DNA of 64,000 nucleotides, taken from positions 1-64,000 of the forward strand of contig JAJCXN010000030.1 in the NCBI GenBank assembly GCA_029263415.1. Direction: 5' to 3'. Shown piece after piece: positions 51,622-61,396 of this stretch. Within the stretch, counting starts at the first letter, position 1. The number at the start of each line of letters is the position of its first letter. The DNA is from Acidobacteriota bacterium (GTDB taxonomy: Bacteria > Acidobacteriota > Thermoanaerobaculia > Multivoradales > Multivoraceae). The notes beneath the pieces are model-generated. The model worked only from the letters and a program-made list of their open reading frames with translations. It was not told the origin of the DNA and did no database searches. Made by a program: the position numbers and the translations under genes.

Positions 51622-52715
51622 GGCTCGCTCGCTTGATCGAACGATAGGGGGAACGCGTCCGCGCTGAACCAACGGTTGACGCGGGAGTTGGGTGCGGTCT
51701 GCTGGGCTTTGAGCCATCTTCGCCTGCGGAGCAGCCGAGCGCGGTGCTTGATCAAGAATGTGTAAGCCCGAAGCGAGGAACGCTCACGCAAGAGCACGTA
51801 CGGCAAGATCGCCAGATCACGAATGAGCGCTGGCAGCGTCAAGGCGAGATTGAAGGGGCTTTGGTGCAGTAGGCGCAACAGGTACCGATTCTTGAGCGAG
51901 TGGTAGTTGATCGACGTGCTCATCTTCGAGCGCCGCTCGGGGAGGTTGTAGCGGCCGTGCTCGATCACCGCTTGAGGTTCATAGATACATCGCCAATCTC
52001 GGCGCTGCAGGCGCAAACCCAGTTCGGCGTCTTCGCGAAACGAATGGAAGTCTTCGTCGAAGGGTTGAGCGTGTTTCGCGGCGCTGGTCTCTGATGGAGG
52101 TAGGGCCACGTCATGGAGCGCCTCAAGACTGTAGAGCGTTCCTGCTCCGGTGCCAGCAAAGACCTCTTCGGCTTCGCTGAGCCGACCGTCGTCGGGCTCG
52201 CTCGATCCGCGATCCAGATGGCGCCACTGGCGTGTCCAGCGCATGCCGCAGGCGTCGAGTACCCTACCTTCGTTGGCCTCACACTGAGGCCGGACCAATC
52301 GTGCGGTCACCGAGCCGACGCGAAAGCTGGATCCTTCGGCCGAGCCGCGCGGCGTGTAGCGGGTGAAGGCGGACACGAGGTGAGGCAAGCAGTCTTTGTG
52401 GGGTCGCGCGTCTGGATTGAGCGCTAGCGCCCAAGCATCGTGGGGCTTGAGTTCGGCGAGGCAGCGGTTCATGCCGCCGGCGAAGCCCAGGTTGTCATCA
52501 GCAGCGATCACCTGCAGCGCTGGCGATGCGCCGCCACCAGCTTCGAGAGCTCTCAGTGTCTTGACGCTGTTGTCGTTGCTGGCGCAATCGACAGCGACCA
52601 CGCGCACCCTTAAGTCCCGCACATCGAGTGCACACAGCGCCTCCCACCAACCGGCGAGATGCGCAGCCGAGTTGTGCGTCACGGTGCAGATGAGGAGTCC
52701 GTTGTGCAGGCTCAC
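51618..52715 (-). CDS. Family 2 glycosyltransferase
   Basis: 365 residues from GTG 52715 (GTGA with the previous gene); the longer frame upstream overlaps the neighbour and is rejected. GT-A fold: I-C-T-V-T-H-N-S-A-A-H-L, V-V-A-V-D-C-A-S-N-D-N-S, D-N-L-G-F-A-G-G-M-N-R and the metal-binding L-N-P-D-A-R. A rhamnosyltransferase-like enzyme is a fair guess from the N-P-D motif, not more. Cytoplasmic face of the inner membrane. Confidence 0.9.
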   Translation of the reverse strand: MSLHNGLLICTVTHNSAAHLAGWWEALCALDVRDLRVRVVAVDCASNDNSVKTLRALEAGGGASPALQVIAADDNLGFAGGMNRCLAELKPHDAWALALNPDARPHKDCLPHLVSAFTRYTPRGSAEGSSFRVGSVTARLVRPQCEANEGRVLDACGMRWTRQWRHLDRGSSEPDDGRLSEAEEVFAGTGAGTLYSLEALHDVALPPSETSAAKHAQPFDEDFHSFREDAELGLRLQRRDWRCIYEPQAVIEHGRYNLPERRSKMSTSINYHSLKNRYLLRLLHQSPFNLALTLPALIRDLAILPYVLLRERSSLRAYTFLIKHRARLLRRRRWLKAQQTAPNSRVNRWFSADAFPLSFDQASEP

Positions 52716-53665
52716 GAGTCGCGATCCTGTCGCGGTGGCCAGCGCCATCCGGTGACCGCAGAGGTCGCGAGTTGAATCAAGGCGATGGCTGCTGCGGTGC
52801 GTGAGTGCGAGGCCCTGGGCACGCGCACGAGCAGGGTTGGCAGTCGCAGTATTGCCGCGATCGCGACGATCAAGGGAGCGGTCGCCGCCACCACACGCCA
52901 GCCTCGCGCCAACGCAAAGCGCTGCAGGTTGCGATAGTAGATGCGCAAGAAGCGAGCGAAGCCCAACGACGGCACACTGGCGCCGCCCGCGTGTGTGAAC
53001 TCCGCACGCCGCGCATAGCGACCGACGTAGCCTGCGTCTGCGAGGCGCTGGGCGAAATCGACGTCCTCGAACCAAGCCGGCGCGAAGCGCTCGTCGAATC
53101 CGTCGATCTCAACGAAAGCATCGCGACGGACCAAGAGCGCTGCCGCCGCAGGCTGCTCGACGGCTGCGCCGTCCGCGGGCTCGATTGCTGGTCCGCGCGG
53201 CCTGCTCAAGAACAGGCATTGCGCCAATAGGTGACGGCGCTCGGTGAGCGGTCGCAGCTGCCAGCGGTGTTGACTGCGAGTGCCATCGCTCTTGAGATCT
53301 GGGTCGATCAGACGCGGTGCGACCATCGCAACTTGTGGGTCATGCTGCTCATACTCTTCGGCAGCCGCCAACAACTGCTCGAGCGCTTCGAGGTTCGCCA
53401 CCGTGTCGGCATTGAGCACCAACAGCCAACGACCGTTGGACCGGCGTGCGCCTTCGTTGACGCCTCCGCCGAAGCCGAGGTTTCGGCTCGGAGTGATCCA
53501 CTGTGCCCAGGGGTGCTCTGCTGCAAGTGCCGCGATGCTGCCGCTGTTGTCGACAATGGTCAGAGCGAACCGCTGATCGCGAGGCCAGGCCGCAAGGAGC
53601 TGGCCGAGCTCCGTTTCGTTGCGCCAGTGAACAACGATGCCGCTCAGTTCGGGCGCCGAGTTCAC
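52712..53665 (-). CDS. Family 2 glycosyltransferase
   Basis: 317 residues from GTG 53665 (GTGA with the upstream gene). GT-A motifs V-V-H-W-R-N-E-T-E-L, R-N-L-G-F-G-G-G-V-N-E-G and L-V-L-N-A-D-T for the metal site. The C-terminal part has a hydrophobic segment (V-A-A-T-A-P-L-I-V-A-I-A-A-I-L-R-L) that may anchor it to the membrane. Its order in the glycan pathway cannot be told from sequence. Confidence 0.9.
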   Translation of the reverse strand: MNSAPELSGIVVHWRNETELGQLLAAWPRDQRFALTIVDNSGSIAALAAEHPWAQWITPSRNLGFGGGVNEGARRSNGRWLLVLNADTVANLEALEQLLAAAEEYEQHDPQVAMVAPRLIDPDLKSDGTRSQHRWQLRPLTERRHLLAQCLFLSRPRGPAIEPADGAAVEQPAAAALLVRRDAFVEIDGFDERFAPAWFEDVDFAQRLADAGYVGRYARRAEFTHAGGASVPSLGFARFLRIYYRNLQRFALARGWRVVAATAPLIVAIAAILRLPTLLVRVPRASHSRTAAAIALIQLATSAVTGWRWPPRQDRDS

Positions 53666-54624
53666 CGAGGGCTCGTTACAGCTTCGAGAGGATGGGCTGC
53701 GTGCCAGCTCAAGAAGCGGGGTAGGAGTCGGGCTGCCCGCGCCCATCCGCGCAGGGCGCCAACGCCGAAGTCGCGCAGGTCACGCAGCATTAAGGCGGGC
53801 ACGGATGGCAGGTAGCCACGCCCGAGATGGCGTGCGAGGACTAAGTGCCGGTTAGCGATCAACAGGCGTTGGCGTTTCTTGGGGGCGCTCGATGATCCAG
53901 CGTGTTCGCAGCGCACGGTGACGTCGCACAAGGCGCTCCACCCTGAGCGCTGCAGGCGACAAGCGAGGTCCACGTCCTCGTAGTAGGTGTCTAGCGATTC
54001 CTCGAACACATTGCAGCCAGCTTTGATGGCGGACTGTAGCGCCTCGACCCGAAAGACTGCCGCGGTTGCCGATACCCCGAATAGCATGCGCACGTTCTCG
54101 CCGTTCTCGGGGTTCTCTGTGTTCTCGGTGAAGTCTGAAACCTCGACGCAGTGGCCGATCTGCACCGCCTGGCGCTGCGGGCTCCAGCGAATGCCGGCGC
54201 CATCAATCAGAGTACTGATGCCGGTTCTGCGACGGATGAGGTTTAGGCCTTGTGCCGCACCGACTTGCGGGTGGGTTTGTAGCTGTGCGATCAGGCGCGC
54301 GAGCCAGGTGTCGTCGATGATTGCGTCGTCGTTGATCAAGGCGATGAACTCGGGAGCGGCTGATTCGAGCCGAACTAGATCTTGCAGCGCTCGGTTGTTC
54401 GCTGCCGCAAAACCGATTGGTCGTTCGCAACGAATGTGACGATCGGTGCAGCGGTCCACGATCTGAGTCGTCTGTTCGTTGAGTGTTCCTTGAGAGACCA
54501 CGATGAGCTCGAGGTCGACGCTCTTGCGCTGCCGGCCAATGGCTTCGAGTGATTCTTCGAGCAGGTCGCTGGTGCCGAGCGTGGCGACGACCACTGCGAC
54601 TTGCGGTCGTGCTTCAGCGGTCAT
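53662..54624 (-). CDS. Family 2 glycosyltransferase with a short tandem-repeat insert
   Basis: 320 residues from ATG 54624 (ATGA with the upstream gene). GT-A motifs V-V-V-A-T-L-G-T-S-D-L, G-F-A-A-A-N-N-R-A and L-I-N-D-D-A-I-I-D. A region near residue 168-178 reads E-N-T-E-N-P-E-N-G-E-N, encoded by four 9-bp repeats (54094-54129), between two conserved parts of the fold. Such a repeat could change loop length near the acceptor site. Confidence 0.88.
   Translation of the reverse strand: MTAEARPQVAVVVATLGTSDLLEESLEAIGRQRKSVDLELIVVSQGTLNEQTTQIVDRCTDRHIRCERPIGFAAANNRALQDLVRLESAAPEFIALINDDAIIDDTWLARLIAQLQTHPQVGAAQGLNLIRRRTGISTLIDGAGIRWSPQRQAVQIGHCVEVSDFTENTENPENGENVRMLFGVSATAAVFRVEALQSAIKAGCNVFEESLDTYYEDVDLACRLQRSGWSALCDVTVRCEHAGSSSAPKKRQRLLIANRHLVLARHLGRGYLPSVPALMLRDLRDFGVGALRGWARAARLLPRFLSWHAAHPLEAVTSPR
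54094..54129 (-). repeat. Four 9-bp tandem repeats inside the glycosyltransferase gene
   Basis: Plus-strand units GTTCTCGCC, GTTCTCGGG, GTTCTCTGT and GTTCTCGGT. The 9-bp period keeps the reading frame and encodes E-N-x four times on the minus strand. Confidence 0.85.
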
Positions 54625-56582
54625 TCGATCGACCCCACACTGCCGATCGAGACCACGCTGCCGATCGAGACCCGATCGATGCGCAGCTGCACCTGGGGTG
54701 GCAGTTCCGGGTTGCGCTCGACGCGCACGGACGCTTCGGTGCCGCGATTGGCGGTCTGGCTAGTGTTGACTGCGTGACCCGCGGCTTTCAGTAGCAGCCG
54801 GCTACGGAAACGTTGACCGAGTAGTGGCGGCTCATCGTCGGTCCACCAATGGGCAAACGGCCGGAGTTGGGTCGGCAGTGGACCGCTCCCCTCCCCAGTG
54901 TGCGTTCCGGAGCGCAGCTCTGAAGCCAAGGTGGTTTCGAATCCCTCGACCAGGACGGTTGCTGTCACGGTGCTTGGCTCGAGTCCAGCGCCGTAAGCGA
55001 GGAAGGTGTCGATCCACAGGACGACCGCCGCGCCAGGCTCGGCGCCGTTCTGGTCCGCCACCCAGTCTGCTGGCAACTCGTAGGCGGCTTCGGGCGCATC
55101 AGCCTTGAGCACATGCGGTGGCCACTGGTGAATGGTGCGGTTGACGCCGACGTGAGTTCCAAAGAGGCACAGTGCAACCGCAGCCAAGAAGCACAGCGCA
55201 AGGATCGGTAAGGCGGCTGTACTAAGGAGCGCGGAGCGCTTTTTGGTGGTTGTGCCGGTCACCACTACGAATCCCGCGATTAGCGCCGCTCCCGTGCACA
55301 GAGCCAGGGTCAGCCAGGACGGTGTCTCACCGATCGCTCTGGCGGTGCCGATCTGTTCGCCAACTCCGGCCGAGCGCAGCCAAGGGTAGCTGGCGGCGAG
55401 TGCGACTGCGCCAAGCCAAAGACCGAGCCAGCTACCGATGGTCGCGACGATGCGCTCGCGGTTGAGGGGGCCATTCGATCTGAACGGCGCACACCAATGG
55501 AGCGCTGCGGGGACGATTGCCAAATTGGGTTCGAGCGTGCGCAGGGTCACCGCGGCCAGAGCGACTCCGGTGAGCAGACGCCAGAGTTCGTCGCTTTCGA
55601 GGCGCAGTCCCAGCCAGTTGGTTGCGGTCTCGTCGCGCATCATCGCTGCAGCACTAATCGGCATGAGCAATACGAGGATAAAGAGACTCTCACCGACGGC
55701 GCCCCAAGGTCTTGAGGGCAAGGCAAGAGCAAACAAGGCCCCGACTACCACCAGCGCCGCCAGCCAACCCCGTCGTGCGCGCTGCGCCCAGGCCGCCATC
55801 ACCACGAACAGGCCAACCCACGATACGGCACACGCCGCCGCGACGAACATAGCGGCCACTGCCAGACGGGCGAGCCGATGTGCGCGTTGGCTCGCAACGG
55901 CCCACTCGATCGCGGCGCACGCCATCAGCGCAAGACCGGTGAACCAATGGGCACCAGCGAACACGATGACCGCGCAAGCGGCGCACAGCGCGTTCAGTCC
56001 CCAGGTGCGTCTGAGCCAGGCGGTCGCTATGCCAATCAACATGGCGATTGCGACCAGCTCGAGCCGTTCTTCGTTGCTCGCCGTCACCATGGTGATGGGC
56101 TCCAGTACGACTGCTAGCGCCAGAGATGCGGCAACGGTGACGACGTCGAGCCGGGTGGAAAACCCGAGGACCAAGGCTGTTCCGACATTCTCGGTCGTGC
56201 GCTGATCTGCGACCTCCTGGCCCGAAGCGCGCCACAAGAGCACCAAGGCGGCTCCGATCGGGATGAGGGTGATCGCTGCCACGAATTGGCGCAAGCCATA
56301 GGGCAGGCCGATGAGCGCGATGAACGGCAGTACTAGGCTCCATAGGAGTAGTGCGCTCAGGCGGCTCGATCGCGGGTCGGTCGGGATTGCAAGGAAGCAA
56401 ACCAAGAGCAACCCGAGCGCGAGGACTGCTTGCGTGGCGAGGAACTGTGCTTCCACCACTCCGGGGCCGTTGACCAAAGTGACGTGCACAGCGAGCCATC
56501 CTCCTGCTAGGAGGACGAGCCCGATAGCAACCCTGCTGAAGGACCGCCGTATCGGAGGCTGCGCGTGCGAGTTGCCGTTCAT
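54621..56582 (-). CDS. Large multi-pass membrane protein of the glycan operon
   Basis: 653 residues from M-N-G-N-S-H-A-Q at ATG 56582; ATG 56630 is also in frame. About 13 hydrophobic segments fill the first 475 residues; the last 170 are a soluble, probably periplasmic domain. It lacks clear Wzx, Wzy or oligosaccharyltransferase signatures, but position at the head of the operon fits a polymerase, ligase or sugar-modifying role. The C-terminus repeats S-I-G-S-V (V-S-I-G-S-V-V-S-I-G-S-V-G-S-I-E), encoded by short tandem DNA repeats. The ATGA overlap links it to the next gene. Confidence 0.72.
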   Translation of the reverse strand: MNGNSHAQPPIRRSFSRVAIGLVLLAGGWLAVHVTLVNGPGVVEAQFLATQAVLALGLLLVCFLAIPTDPRSSRLSALLLWSLVLPFIALIGLPYGLRQFVAAITLIPIGAALVLLWRASGQEVADQRTTENVGTALVLGFSTRLDVVTVAASLALAVVLEPITMVTASNEERLELVAIAMLIGIATAWLRRTWGLNALCAACAVIVFAGAHWFTGLALMACAAIEWAVASQRAHRLARLAVAAMFVAAACAVSWVGLFVVMAAWAQRARRGWLAALVVVGALFALALPSRPWGAVGESLFILVLLMPISAAAMMRDETATNWLGLRLESDELWRLLTGVALAAVTLRTLEPNLAIVPAALHWCAPFRSNGPLNRERIVATIGSWLGLWLGAVALAASYPWLRSAGVGEQIGTARAIGETPSWLTLALCTGAALIAGFVVVTGTTTKKRSALLSTAALPILALCFLAAVALCLFGTHVGVNRTIHQWPPHVLKADAPEAAYELPADWVADQNGAEPGAAVVLWIDTFLAYGAGLEPSTVTATVLVEGFETTLASELRSGTHTGEGSGPLPTQLRPFAHWWTDDEPPLLGQRFRSRLLLKAAGHAVNTSQTANRGTEASVRVERNPELPPQVQLRIDRVSIGSVVSIGSVGSIE

Positions 56583-56739
56583 CGCAGCGACGGTAACACT
56601 GTGTTCGACGTTGTTGGGGTACACGATCACGTGTCCAATCTCGATAGGCTAGCCGCCCGCTGTGGAGGGCACGCGCCGAAGCCTTGCCACGGGCTATCTG
56701 CAGCCGACCATCGGCCGAACGACCATAGAAGAATCACCT

Positions 56740-58020
56740 ATGCTGAGTAGAGAACGACTGCGCGCCGGCGGCGATGAGCTGCGTGCCGCATTGCAACAAC
56801 GAGGCGTCGAGCCCGAAGCCTACGATCGTTGGACAGAACTCGATGTTGAACGCCGTGGAATTCTGGTCACTGCTGAGGACCTCAAGCGCCAGCGCAATGA
56901 GGCCAGCAAAGACATTGGCAAGAAGAAATCGCAAGGCGAGGATGCAAGCGAAGCGATTGCCGCTGTCGGCCAGCTCAAGCAAGGGATTGCCGAGGCTGAG
57001 GCCGCGCTCGTCACAGTCGATGAGGAACTGGAGGCGTTCGAACTGTCGGTGCCTAATATCGCGCACGCCTCAGTCCCTCAAGGTGCCAGCGAAGAAGACA
57101 ACCAAGAGCAGCGTTTAGTCGGCAAGCCTCCCGAGTTCGATTTCGAACCCAAGGCGCACTGGGACCTCGGCCCTGAACTTGGCGTACTCGACTTCGAGCG
57201 TGGCGCGAAGCTCGCGGGCGCCCGTTTCACGGCCACGATCGGCTGGGGAGCACGCATGGAACGCGCGCTCGCAAACTTCATGCTCGACTTGCATACCGGT
57301 GAACACGGCTATACCGAGGTCAACCCACCACTGCTGGTCAACTCGGAGTCGATGACCGCCAGTGGTCAGTTGCCCAAGTTCGCCGAAGATGCGTTCCGCG
57401 TCGAGCAGCACGGCTACTACCTGATCCCAACTTCAGAGGTCCCGCTAGCGAACCTGCATCGCGACGAGGTGATCGAGGAAGCTGATCTGCCGCTGCGCTA
57501 TACCGCGTGGACCCCGTGCTTTCGTTCAGAGGCCGGCTCGTACGGTAAGGATGTGCGCGGTCTGATTCGCCAGCATCAGTTTCACAAGGTCGAGCTTGTG
57601 CAGTACACGCATCCCGATCAAAGCTTCGCTGCCCTTGAGGATCTCACTAGCCAGGCGTGCAAGGTGCTTGATCTTCTAGAACTGCCGTATCGCGTGATGA
57701 CGCTGTGCACTGGCGATATGGGCTTTGCCGCCGCTAAGACCTACGACCTTGAAGTGTGGCTTCCCGGCCAGAACGCCTACCGCGAGATCTCGTCGTGCTC
57801 GAATTGTGAGGACTTCCAAGCCCGTCGCGGCGGCCTTCGGTTTAGGCCTGACGGCGGCGGCAAGCCGCAGTTCCTGCACACTCTCAACGGCTCCGGCCTC
57901 GCTGTTGGTCGAACGTTGGTGGCAGTGCTCGAGAACTACCAGCAGGCCGACGGTTCGGTGGTCGTGCCCGAGGTGCTGCGTCCTTACATGGGCGGCGCTT
58001 CAAAGCTGGGCGCTCTTTAG
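56740..58020 (+). CDS. serS: Serine--tRNA ligase
   Basis: 426 residues from ATG 56740, the normal length; the upstream part of the frame (from 56662) is rejected. N-terminal coiled-coil arm about 30-100 ([10 protein letters not shown]) that grips the long variable arm of tRNA-Ser, then the class II core with motif 2 F-R-S-E-A-G-S-Y-G and motif 3 [11 protein letters not shown]. It charges tRNA-Ser in the cytoplasm; the tRNA-Ser gene is about 3.2 kb downstream. Divergent from the glycan operon. Confidence 0.97.
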   Translation: MLSRERLRAGGDELRAALQQRGVEPEAYDRWTELDVERRGILVTAEDLKRQRNEASKDIGKKKSQGEDASEAIAAVGQLKQGIAEAEAALVTVDEELEAFELSVPNIAHASVPQGASEEDNQEQRLVGKPPEFDFEPKAHWDLGPELGVLDFERGAKLAGARFTATIGWGARMERALANFMLDLHTGEHGYTEVNPPLLVNSESMTASGQLPKFAEDAFRVEQHGYYLIPTSEVPLANLHRDEVIEEADLPLRYTAWTPCFRSEAGSYGKDVRGLIRQHQFHKVELVQYTHPDQSFAALEDLTSQACKVLDLLELPYRVMTLCTGDMGFAAAKTYDLEVWLPGQNAYREISSCSNCEDFQARRGGLRFRPDGGGKPQFLHTLNGSGLAVGRTLVAVLENYQQADGSVVVPEVLRPYMGGASKLGAL

Positions 58021-58085
58021 TCAATGTGGGTGCAGCGGTTGCGAGGTGCGGGCCGAGCTTCAGCAGCGTCGAGACCGGAGCTGAA

Positions 58086-58903
58086 TCAAGCGCGCTGAAT
58101 GCTGAGGAACAACGAAGCTTCCATTGGATCCGTGCCACGCTGATACTCGATGAACATAGGCCTTGAATCGGGTTGCCAGCCTGAGCTTGGAAACCAGTCG
58201 CGGAACACTCGGTCAAAGGTGCCACGGACGCTGCCTTGGCCCTGGTGGTAGACGTGGGCGTAGCGACCGCCCGGCAAGATCCGTTCACGGATGCCAGGTC
58301 CTATCGACAGCCCTTCGTCGATAGTGAGCGCGGCTTCGCCTCGCGTCTTTGTTTCGTGCGTGATGGTTTGATCGTCCCAGTAGATGCCCCGATCATGTTC
58401 TGCAGTTCTAGAAGACCGAGTGGCGCCGCCCAGTCGGCGAGCCTCGCAAACGCTTCAAAGCCTGAATCGTACGGTCCGACGAATGGCACCGACGCCAAGC
58501 GAGTTCGTTCAAGCGACACGATTTCGAAGGGGTCGGTGGTCTCGCGTCGAACTCCATCTGCTTGCGTCTGATACCGGCGAGGAGGAACGCCGAAACGATC
58601 GTGAAACGCGCGAGTGAAAGCCTCGTGGGATTCATAGCCCGAGTCGAACGCAACGTCGATGACCGAGACGCCGGGCTGGCGCAATAGGAAGGTCGACCGC
58701 TCTAGGCGAAGTCTGCGCACGTACTGTTTCGGTGACTCGCCCAGCACCTGCTTGAACACCCGCTGAAAGTGGTGAGGCGAGAGTTCGGCGATCCGTCCCA
58801 ACGAGGCAAGGTCCAACGGTTCATCGAGATGGCCAGCGATATAGCTCGTGACCTGCTCAACGAGACGTCGATGTCTGTTTTGGGTTGATCTGCGTGCGCT
58901 CAT
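58086..58903 (-). pseudogene. AraC-family regulator with GyrI-like domain, frameshifted
   Basis: The first part (58903 down to about 58395) encodes an AraC HTH pair (L-A-S-L-G-R-I-A-E-L-S-P-H-H-F-Q-R-V-F and F-D-S-G-Y-E-S-H-E-A-F-T-R-A-F) and the start of a GyrI-like effector domain up to L-Q-N-M-I-G. The family pattern then continues in another frame (I-Y-W-D-D-Q-T-I-T, and G-G-R-Y-A-H-V-Y-H-Q-G) to the stop at 58086. The shift lies in a GGGGC run at about 58388-58393, equal to one missing or two extra bases. It could be inactivation or a sequencing error; the DNA-binding part alone could still be made (to 58301). Confidence 0.8.
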
Positions 58904-59007
58904 TCACGTCTCTAAGGCCGGCGATGCTCATTGGCATCAGTAGCACTGCCGTTTGGGAACGGCGCGAGTATCGCAGATCGACGCGCGGCTCTGTGTTGGT
59001 GCGGCCC

Positions 59008-60762
59008 TTAGCCAAAGAGTCCGCGTTGCTCTGCGATACTTTGAGTTTCGCCGATGGCAGGTGGCATCCATTGCTCGTACACGGCGCCGTTCCATGCCAT
59101 GAGCAGGAGTGACGGATCATCTAAGGCCTTGGAGAACTGAAATCGCAGCGAGTGTGGATCTCCGCTAGCGTCGAGCCCGAGTACCTCAACTCTCAGCCCA
59201 TCCAGATTCACTCTGTCGCCAACCGTGAAGGGTGCATCCTGGGACCTGAAGTAGCGACTAAATGGATCGGGAAACAGGCCCTCTTCAAGAGTGACGTGAA
59301 GGGTGGTTGCGGTCTCCCTCAGGACCTTCATCGCCGAGCCGCCATGAGCAAGTGCACGCACTGCGATAGGCCGCTCGCGGCCGTCGTTCATGCGCATCAT
59401 CGGGATGGACATCACACTGTAGATAGAGTCCGGTGGGTTCAAGAGGACCAGCGTTTTTCCTTCCAGGTTCTGATCAGGAACGCTCGAAGAAGCCGCTTCC
59501 ATGCGGCGAGCTGCGTCGTTCTGCATCGCTAGAAAGAAGTAGGCCAGGGCTGGAGCGAGTACCAGATGCAGGATGAGTAGAGCGGCGAATCCGGTGCGTA
59601 CCAGCCTGCTCGAAGGCGCGGGCTGGGCGGCACTGCGTTCGGTGAGGTCGCGGGCTAGGCATCCGATCATTCCCATTGCGCCGAAGCCAACGAAGAAGAG
59701 CAGGCGATTTTGGGGAGTGACTGCGCAGACCGGCGCGAGCGACACTAGTGAACCGAGTAGGAAGAAGCGACACGCCGGATCGCGCCGCAAGGTTCCAGTG
59801 AATAGAAGAGCGAGCAGTGCGACGGTGATGAGTGCCGCGATGCGCAGAGGCTGCGCTGCGCTGGTGCCGAGTTCGATCACCGACGCCCAGTCGGAAGGAA
59901 ACGGTGTCCATTGCCCGAGAAGGAGCGCTGCGGCACGATCTGTCGTTATCTGAAGAAAGCCGATTGGTTCTCTGAACGGGTCGATGTAGACACCCGATCC
60001 TTCCGAACCGAATCCTCCCATTCGATGCACAGCGAACCAAGCGATGGAGACAATCGCGTTGGGTATCAACGCTCGCACTCGCTCGAGCAAAGTGCCTCGG
60101 TCAAGAGTCAGGGCGAAGCTCCCCAAGAACGCGACCGTCGAGATCGCCAACTCTCCTGCTGAAAGAGCCAGTGCCAAGCAAAGCGGCGAGAGCCAAACCC
60201 CTCGGTGCCATTTGTCCTGGCGCTGGCGCGCATGACAGTAGAGGCAGGCCAAGCCGAAGAACGTGGCAATCAGCGCGTTGCGGTTTGCCAGGTAAGCCGT
60301 TGGCAGCGCGTGGGCATCGTCGAGAGCGTAGAGCAGCCCAGCGATGGCAGCGGGCCACATCGGCAAACAACGCCGATAGAGCACCAAGGCCATGCCGATG
60401 AGAAGCGCAAGCCAGATCAGACTATGGAAGTGCATCAAGAGCGGTGAGTCGGGCCACAAGAGGTAGTCGAGTTGCATGGATAAGACGCTCAAGTAGCGCA
60501 GATTGGCGTGACGCAACGTTGGGTGCGACCACCACGGCAAGTGCCCACTCTCCATCTGGGCGCGGTTGGTGTCTGGGTCGCCGTCGTAAAAGACAAACAG
60601 ATCGATCGCAGGCTCGCCTAAGCCAAGCAAGCGAAACCGCTGAAAGTGATCGTCGAGTTGGAAGCCGGAGAATAGTGCGGGGGCGAGAAGCGCGGCGGAC
60701 AACAGGCCGAGAAGTAGCGGTGCCGAGCGGTGAGAGGCGAGAGATCGAAGGACCTTGAGCAT
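59008..60762 (-). CDS. Large membrane protein, glycosyltransferase-like architecture
   Basis: 584 residues from ATG 60762, which has AAGGAG 8 bp upstream; the frame continues to 61140 but that part has no domain. About 11 TM helices and a soluble C-terminal domain of roughly 140 residues. The loop F-Q-L-D-D-H-F-Q-R-F after TM1 and the Y-L-A-N-R-N-A-L segment resemble GT-C-type membrane transferases (acidic first loop), but no family is certain. May act on lipid-linked sugars. Stands alone. Confidence 0.68.
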   Translation of the reverse strand: MLKVLRSLASHRSAPLLLGLLSAALLAPALFSGFQLDDHFQRFRLLGLGEPAIDLFVFYDGDPDTNRAQMESGHLPWWSHPTLRHANLRYLSVLSMQLDYLLWPDSPLLMHFHSLIWLALLIGMALVLYRRCLPMWPAAIAGLLYALDDAHALPTAYLANRNALIATFFGLACLYCHARQRQDKWHRGVWLSPLCLALALSAGELAISTVAFLGSFALTLDRGTLLERVRALIPNAIVSIAWFAVHRMGGFGSEGSGVYIDPFREPIGFLQITTDRAAALLLGQWTPFPSDWASVIELGTSAAQPLRIAALITVALLALLFTGTLRRDPACRFFLLGSLVSLAPVCAVTPQNRLLFFVGFGAMGMIGCLARDLTERSAAQPAPSSRLVRTGFAALLILHLVLAPALAYFFLAMQNDAARRMEAASSSVPDQNLEGKTLVLLNPPDSIYSVMSIPMMRMNDGRERPIAVRALAHGGSAMKVLRETATTLHVTLEEGLFPDPFSRYFRSQDAPFTVGDRVNLDGLRVEVLGLDASGDPHSLRFQFSKALDDPSLLLMAWNGAVYEQWMPPAIGETQSIAEQRGLFG

Positions 60763-61256
60763 GGTGGGTCTCCTTGGGACTGGACAGGGAGGCGGCCGCT
60801 GACGTGAGGTTGTCCCCGAGGCCGGCGCTGGGTTCTTTCGTGACCCAAGTCTCCTGTGTCCAGTGGGTCGGTGCTTGACCGCGATTGCGAGCACCCTTGA
60901 CCATTCTTGCGAACTTCTCCGTGTGCACCCTGTGGGAGTCGCTATCGACAAGTAGAAACGGCTTCGAGAGAGAATGGTCTCGAAGCGGTTGAAGAGCAGG
61001 CGAAGGTCGATACCAGCCGCGATGTAGAAGAAGATGGTGCGGGTTCCCATCGCAACAGCTAGGAAGGCCGCTCTCGCTAGAGTTGCTGAGCACAGACGCC
61101 CCTGATTGATGCGGATATCGCCTGGCAGGGAGTGTCGCAACGCGCCAAGTCGCGCTAGGCTTCCGCTCCGCGAAAGGAGCGCTTGTGCAAAGTCCTCCCT
61201 CGCGCCAAGAGTCCCGCCTTCGACGCCGCGGCTCGGTTAGTGTTTCGTAGCTACCT
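60763..61256. other. Gap between membrane protein gene and tRNA-Ser; no supported gene
   Basis: Open frames on both strands extend real genes or read into the tRNA and show no domain. The promoters for the minus-strand membrane gene and for tRNA-Ser must be here, but no strong -10/-35 pair stands out. Confidence 0.45.
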
Positions 61257-61346
61257 GGAGGGGTGGCAGAGTGGTCGAATGCACCGGTCTTGAAAACCGG
61301 CGTCCCTTCACGGGGACCGTGGGTTCGAATCCCACCCCCTCCGCCA
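61257..61346 (+). tRNA. tRNA-Ser (anticodon TGA)
   Basis: 90 nt including the encoded CCA. Acceptor stem GGAGGGG/CCCCTCC, anticodon stem CCGGT/ACCGG with loop CTTGAAA, a long variable arm with the CCC/GGG stem typical of type II serine tRNAs, and T arm GTGGG-TTCGAAT-CCCAC. Reads UCA codons (and UCN by wobble). Its 3' half is duplicated at 63219-63320, marking it as the probable target of an integrating element. Confidence 0.96.
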
Positions 61347-61347
61347 T

Positions 61348-61366
61348 GCGCGCGCAAGCGCGCTTT
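61348..61366 (+). terminator. Intrinsic terminator of tRNA-Ser
   Basis: Stem GCGCGC/GCGCGC with a GCAA tetraloop and a short TTT, starting 2 nt after the CCA. An identical copy follows the tRNA fragment at 63322-63340. Confidence 0.75.
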
Positions 61367-61396
61367 GGCGTCTGGCGTGGGATGGTCGGCGGGCAC

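Noticed and set aside
56740-61346. Functional coupling of serS with the nearby tRNA-Ser
   Set aside because: They are 3.2 kb apart with opposite-strand genes between; proximity is probably chance.
60422-61396. Minus-strand frame of 324 codons overlapping tRNA-Ser
   Set aside because: Runs antisense through the tRNA and overlaps the membrane protein in another frame; no domain, Arg/Pro-rich.
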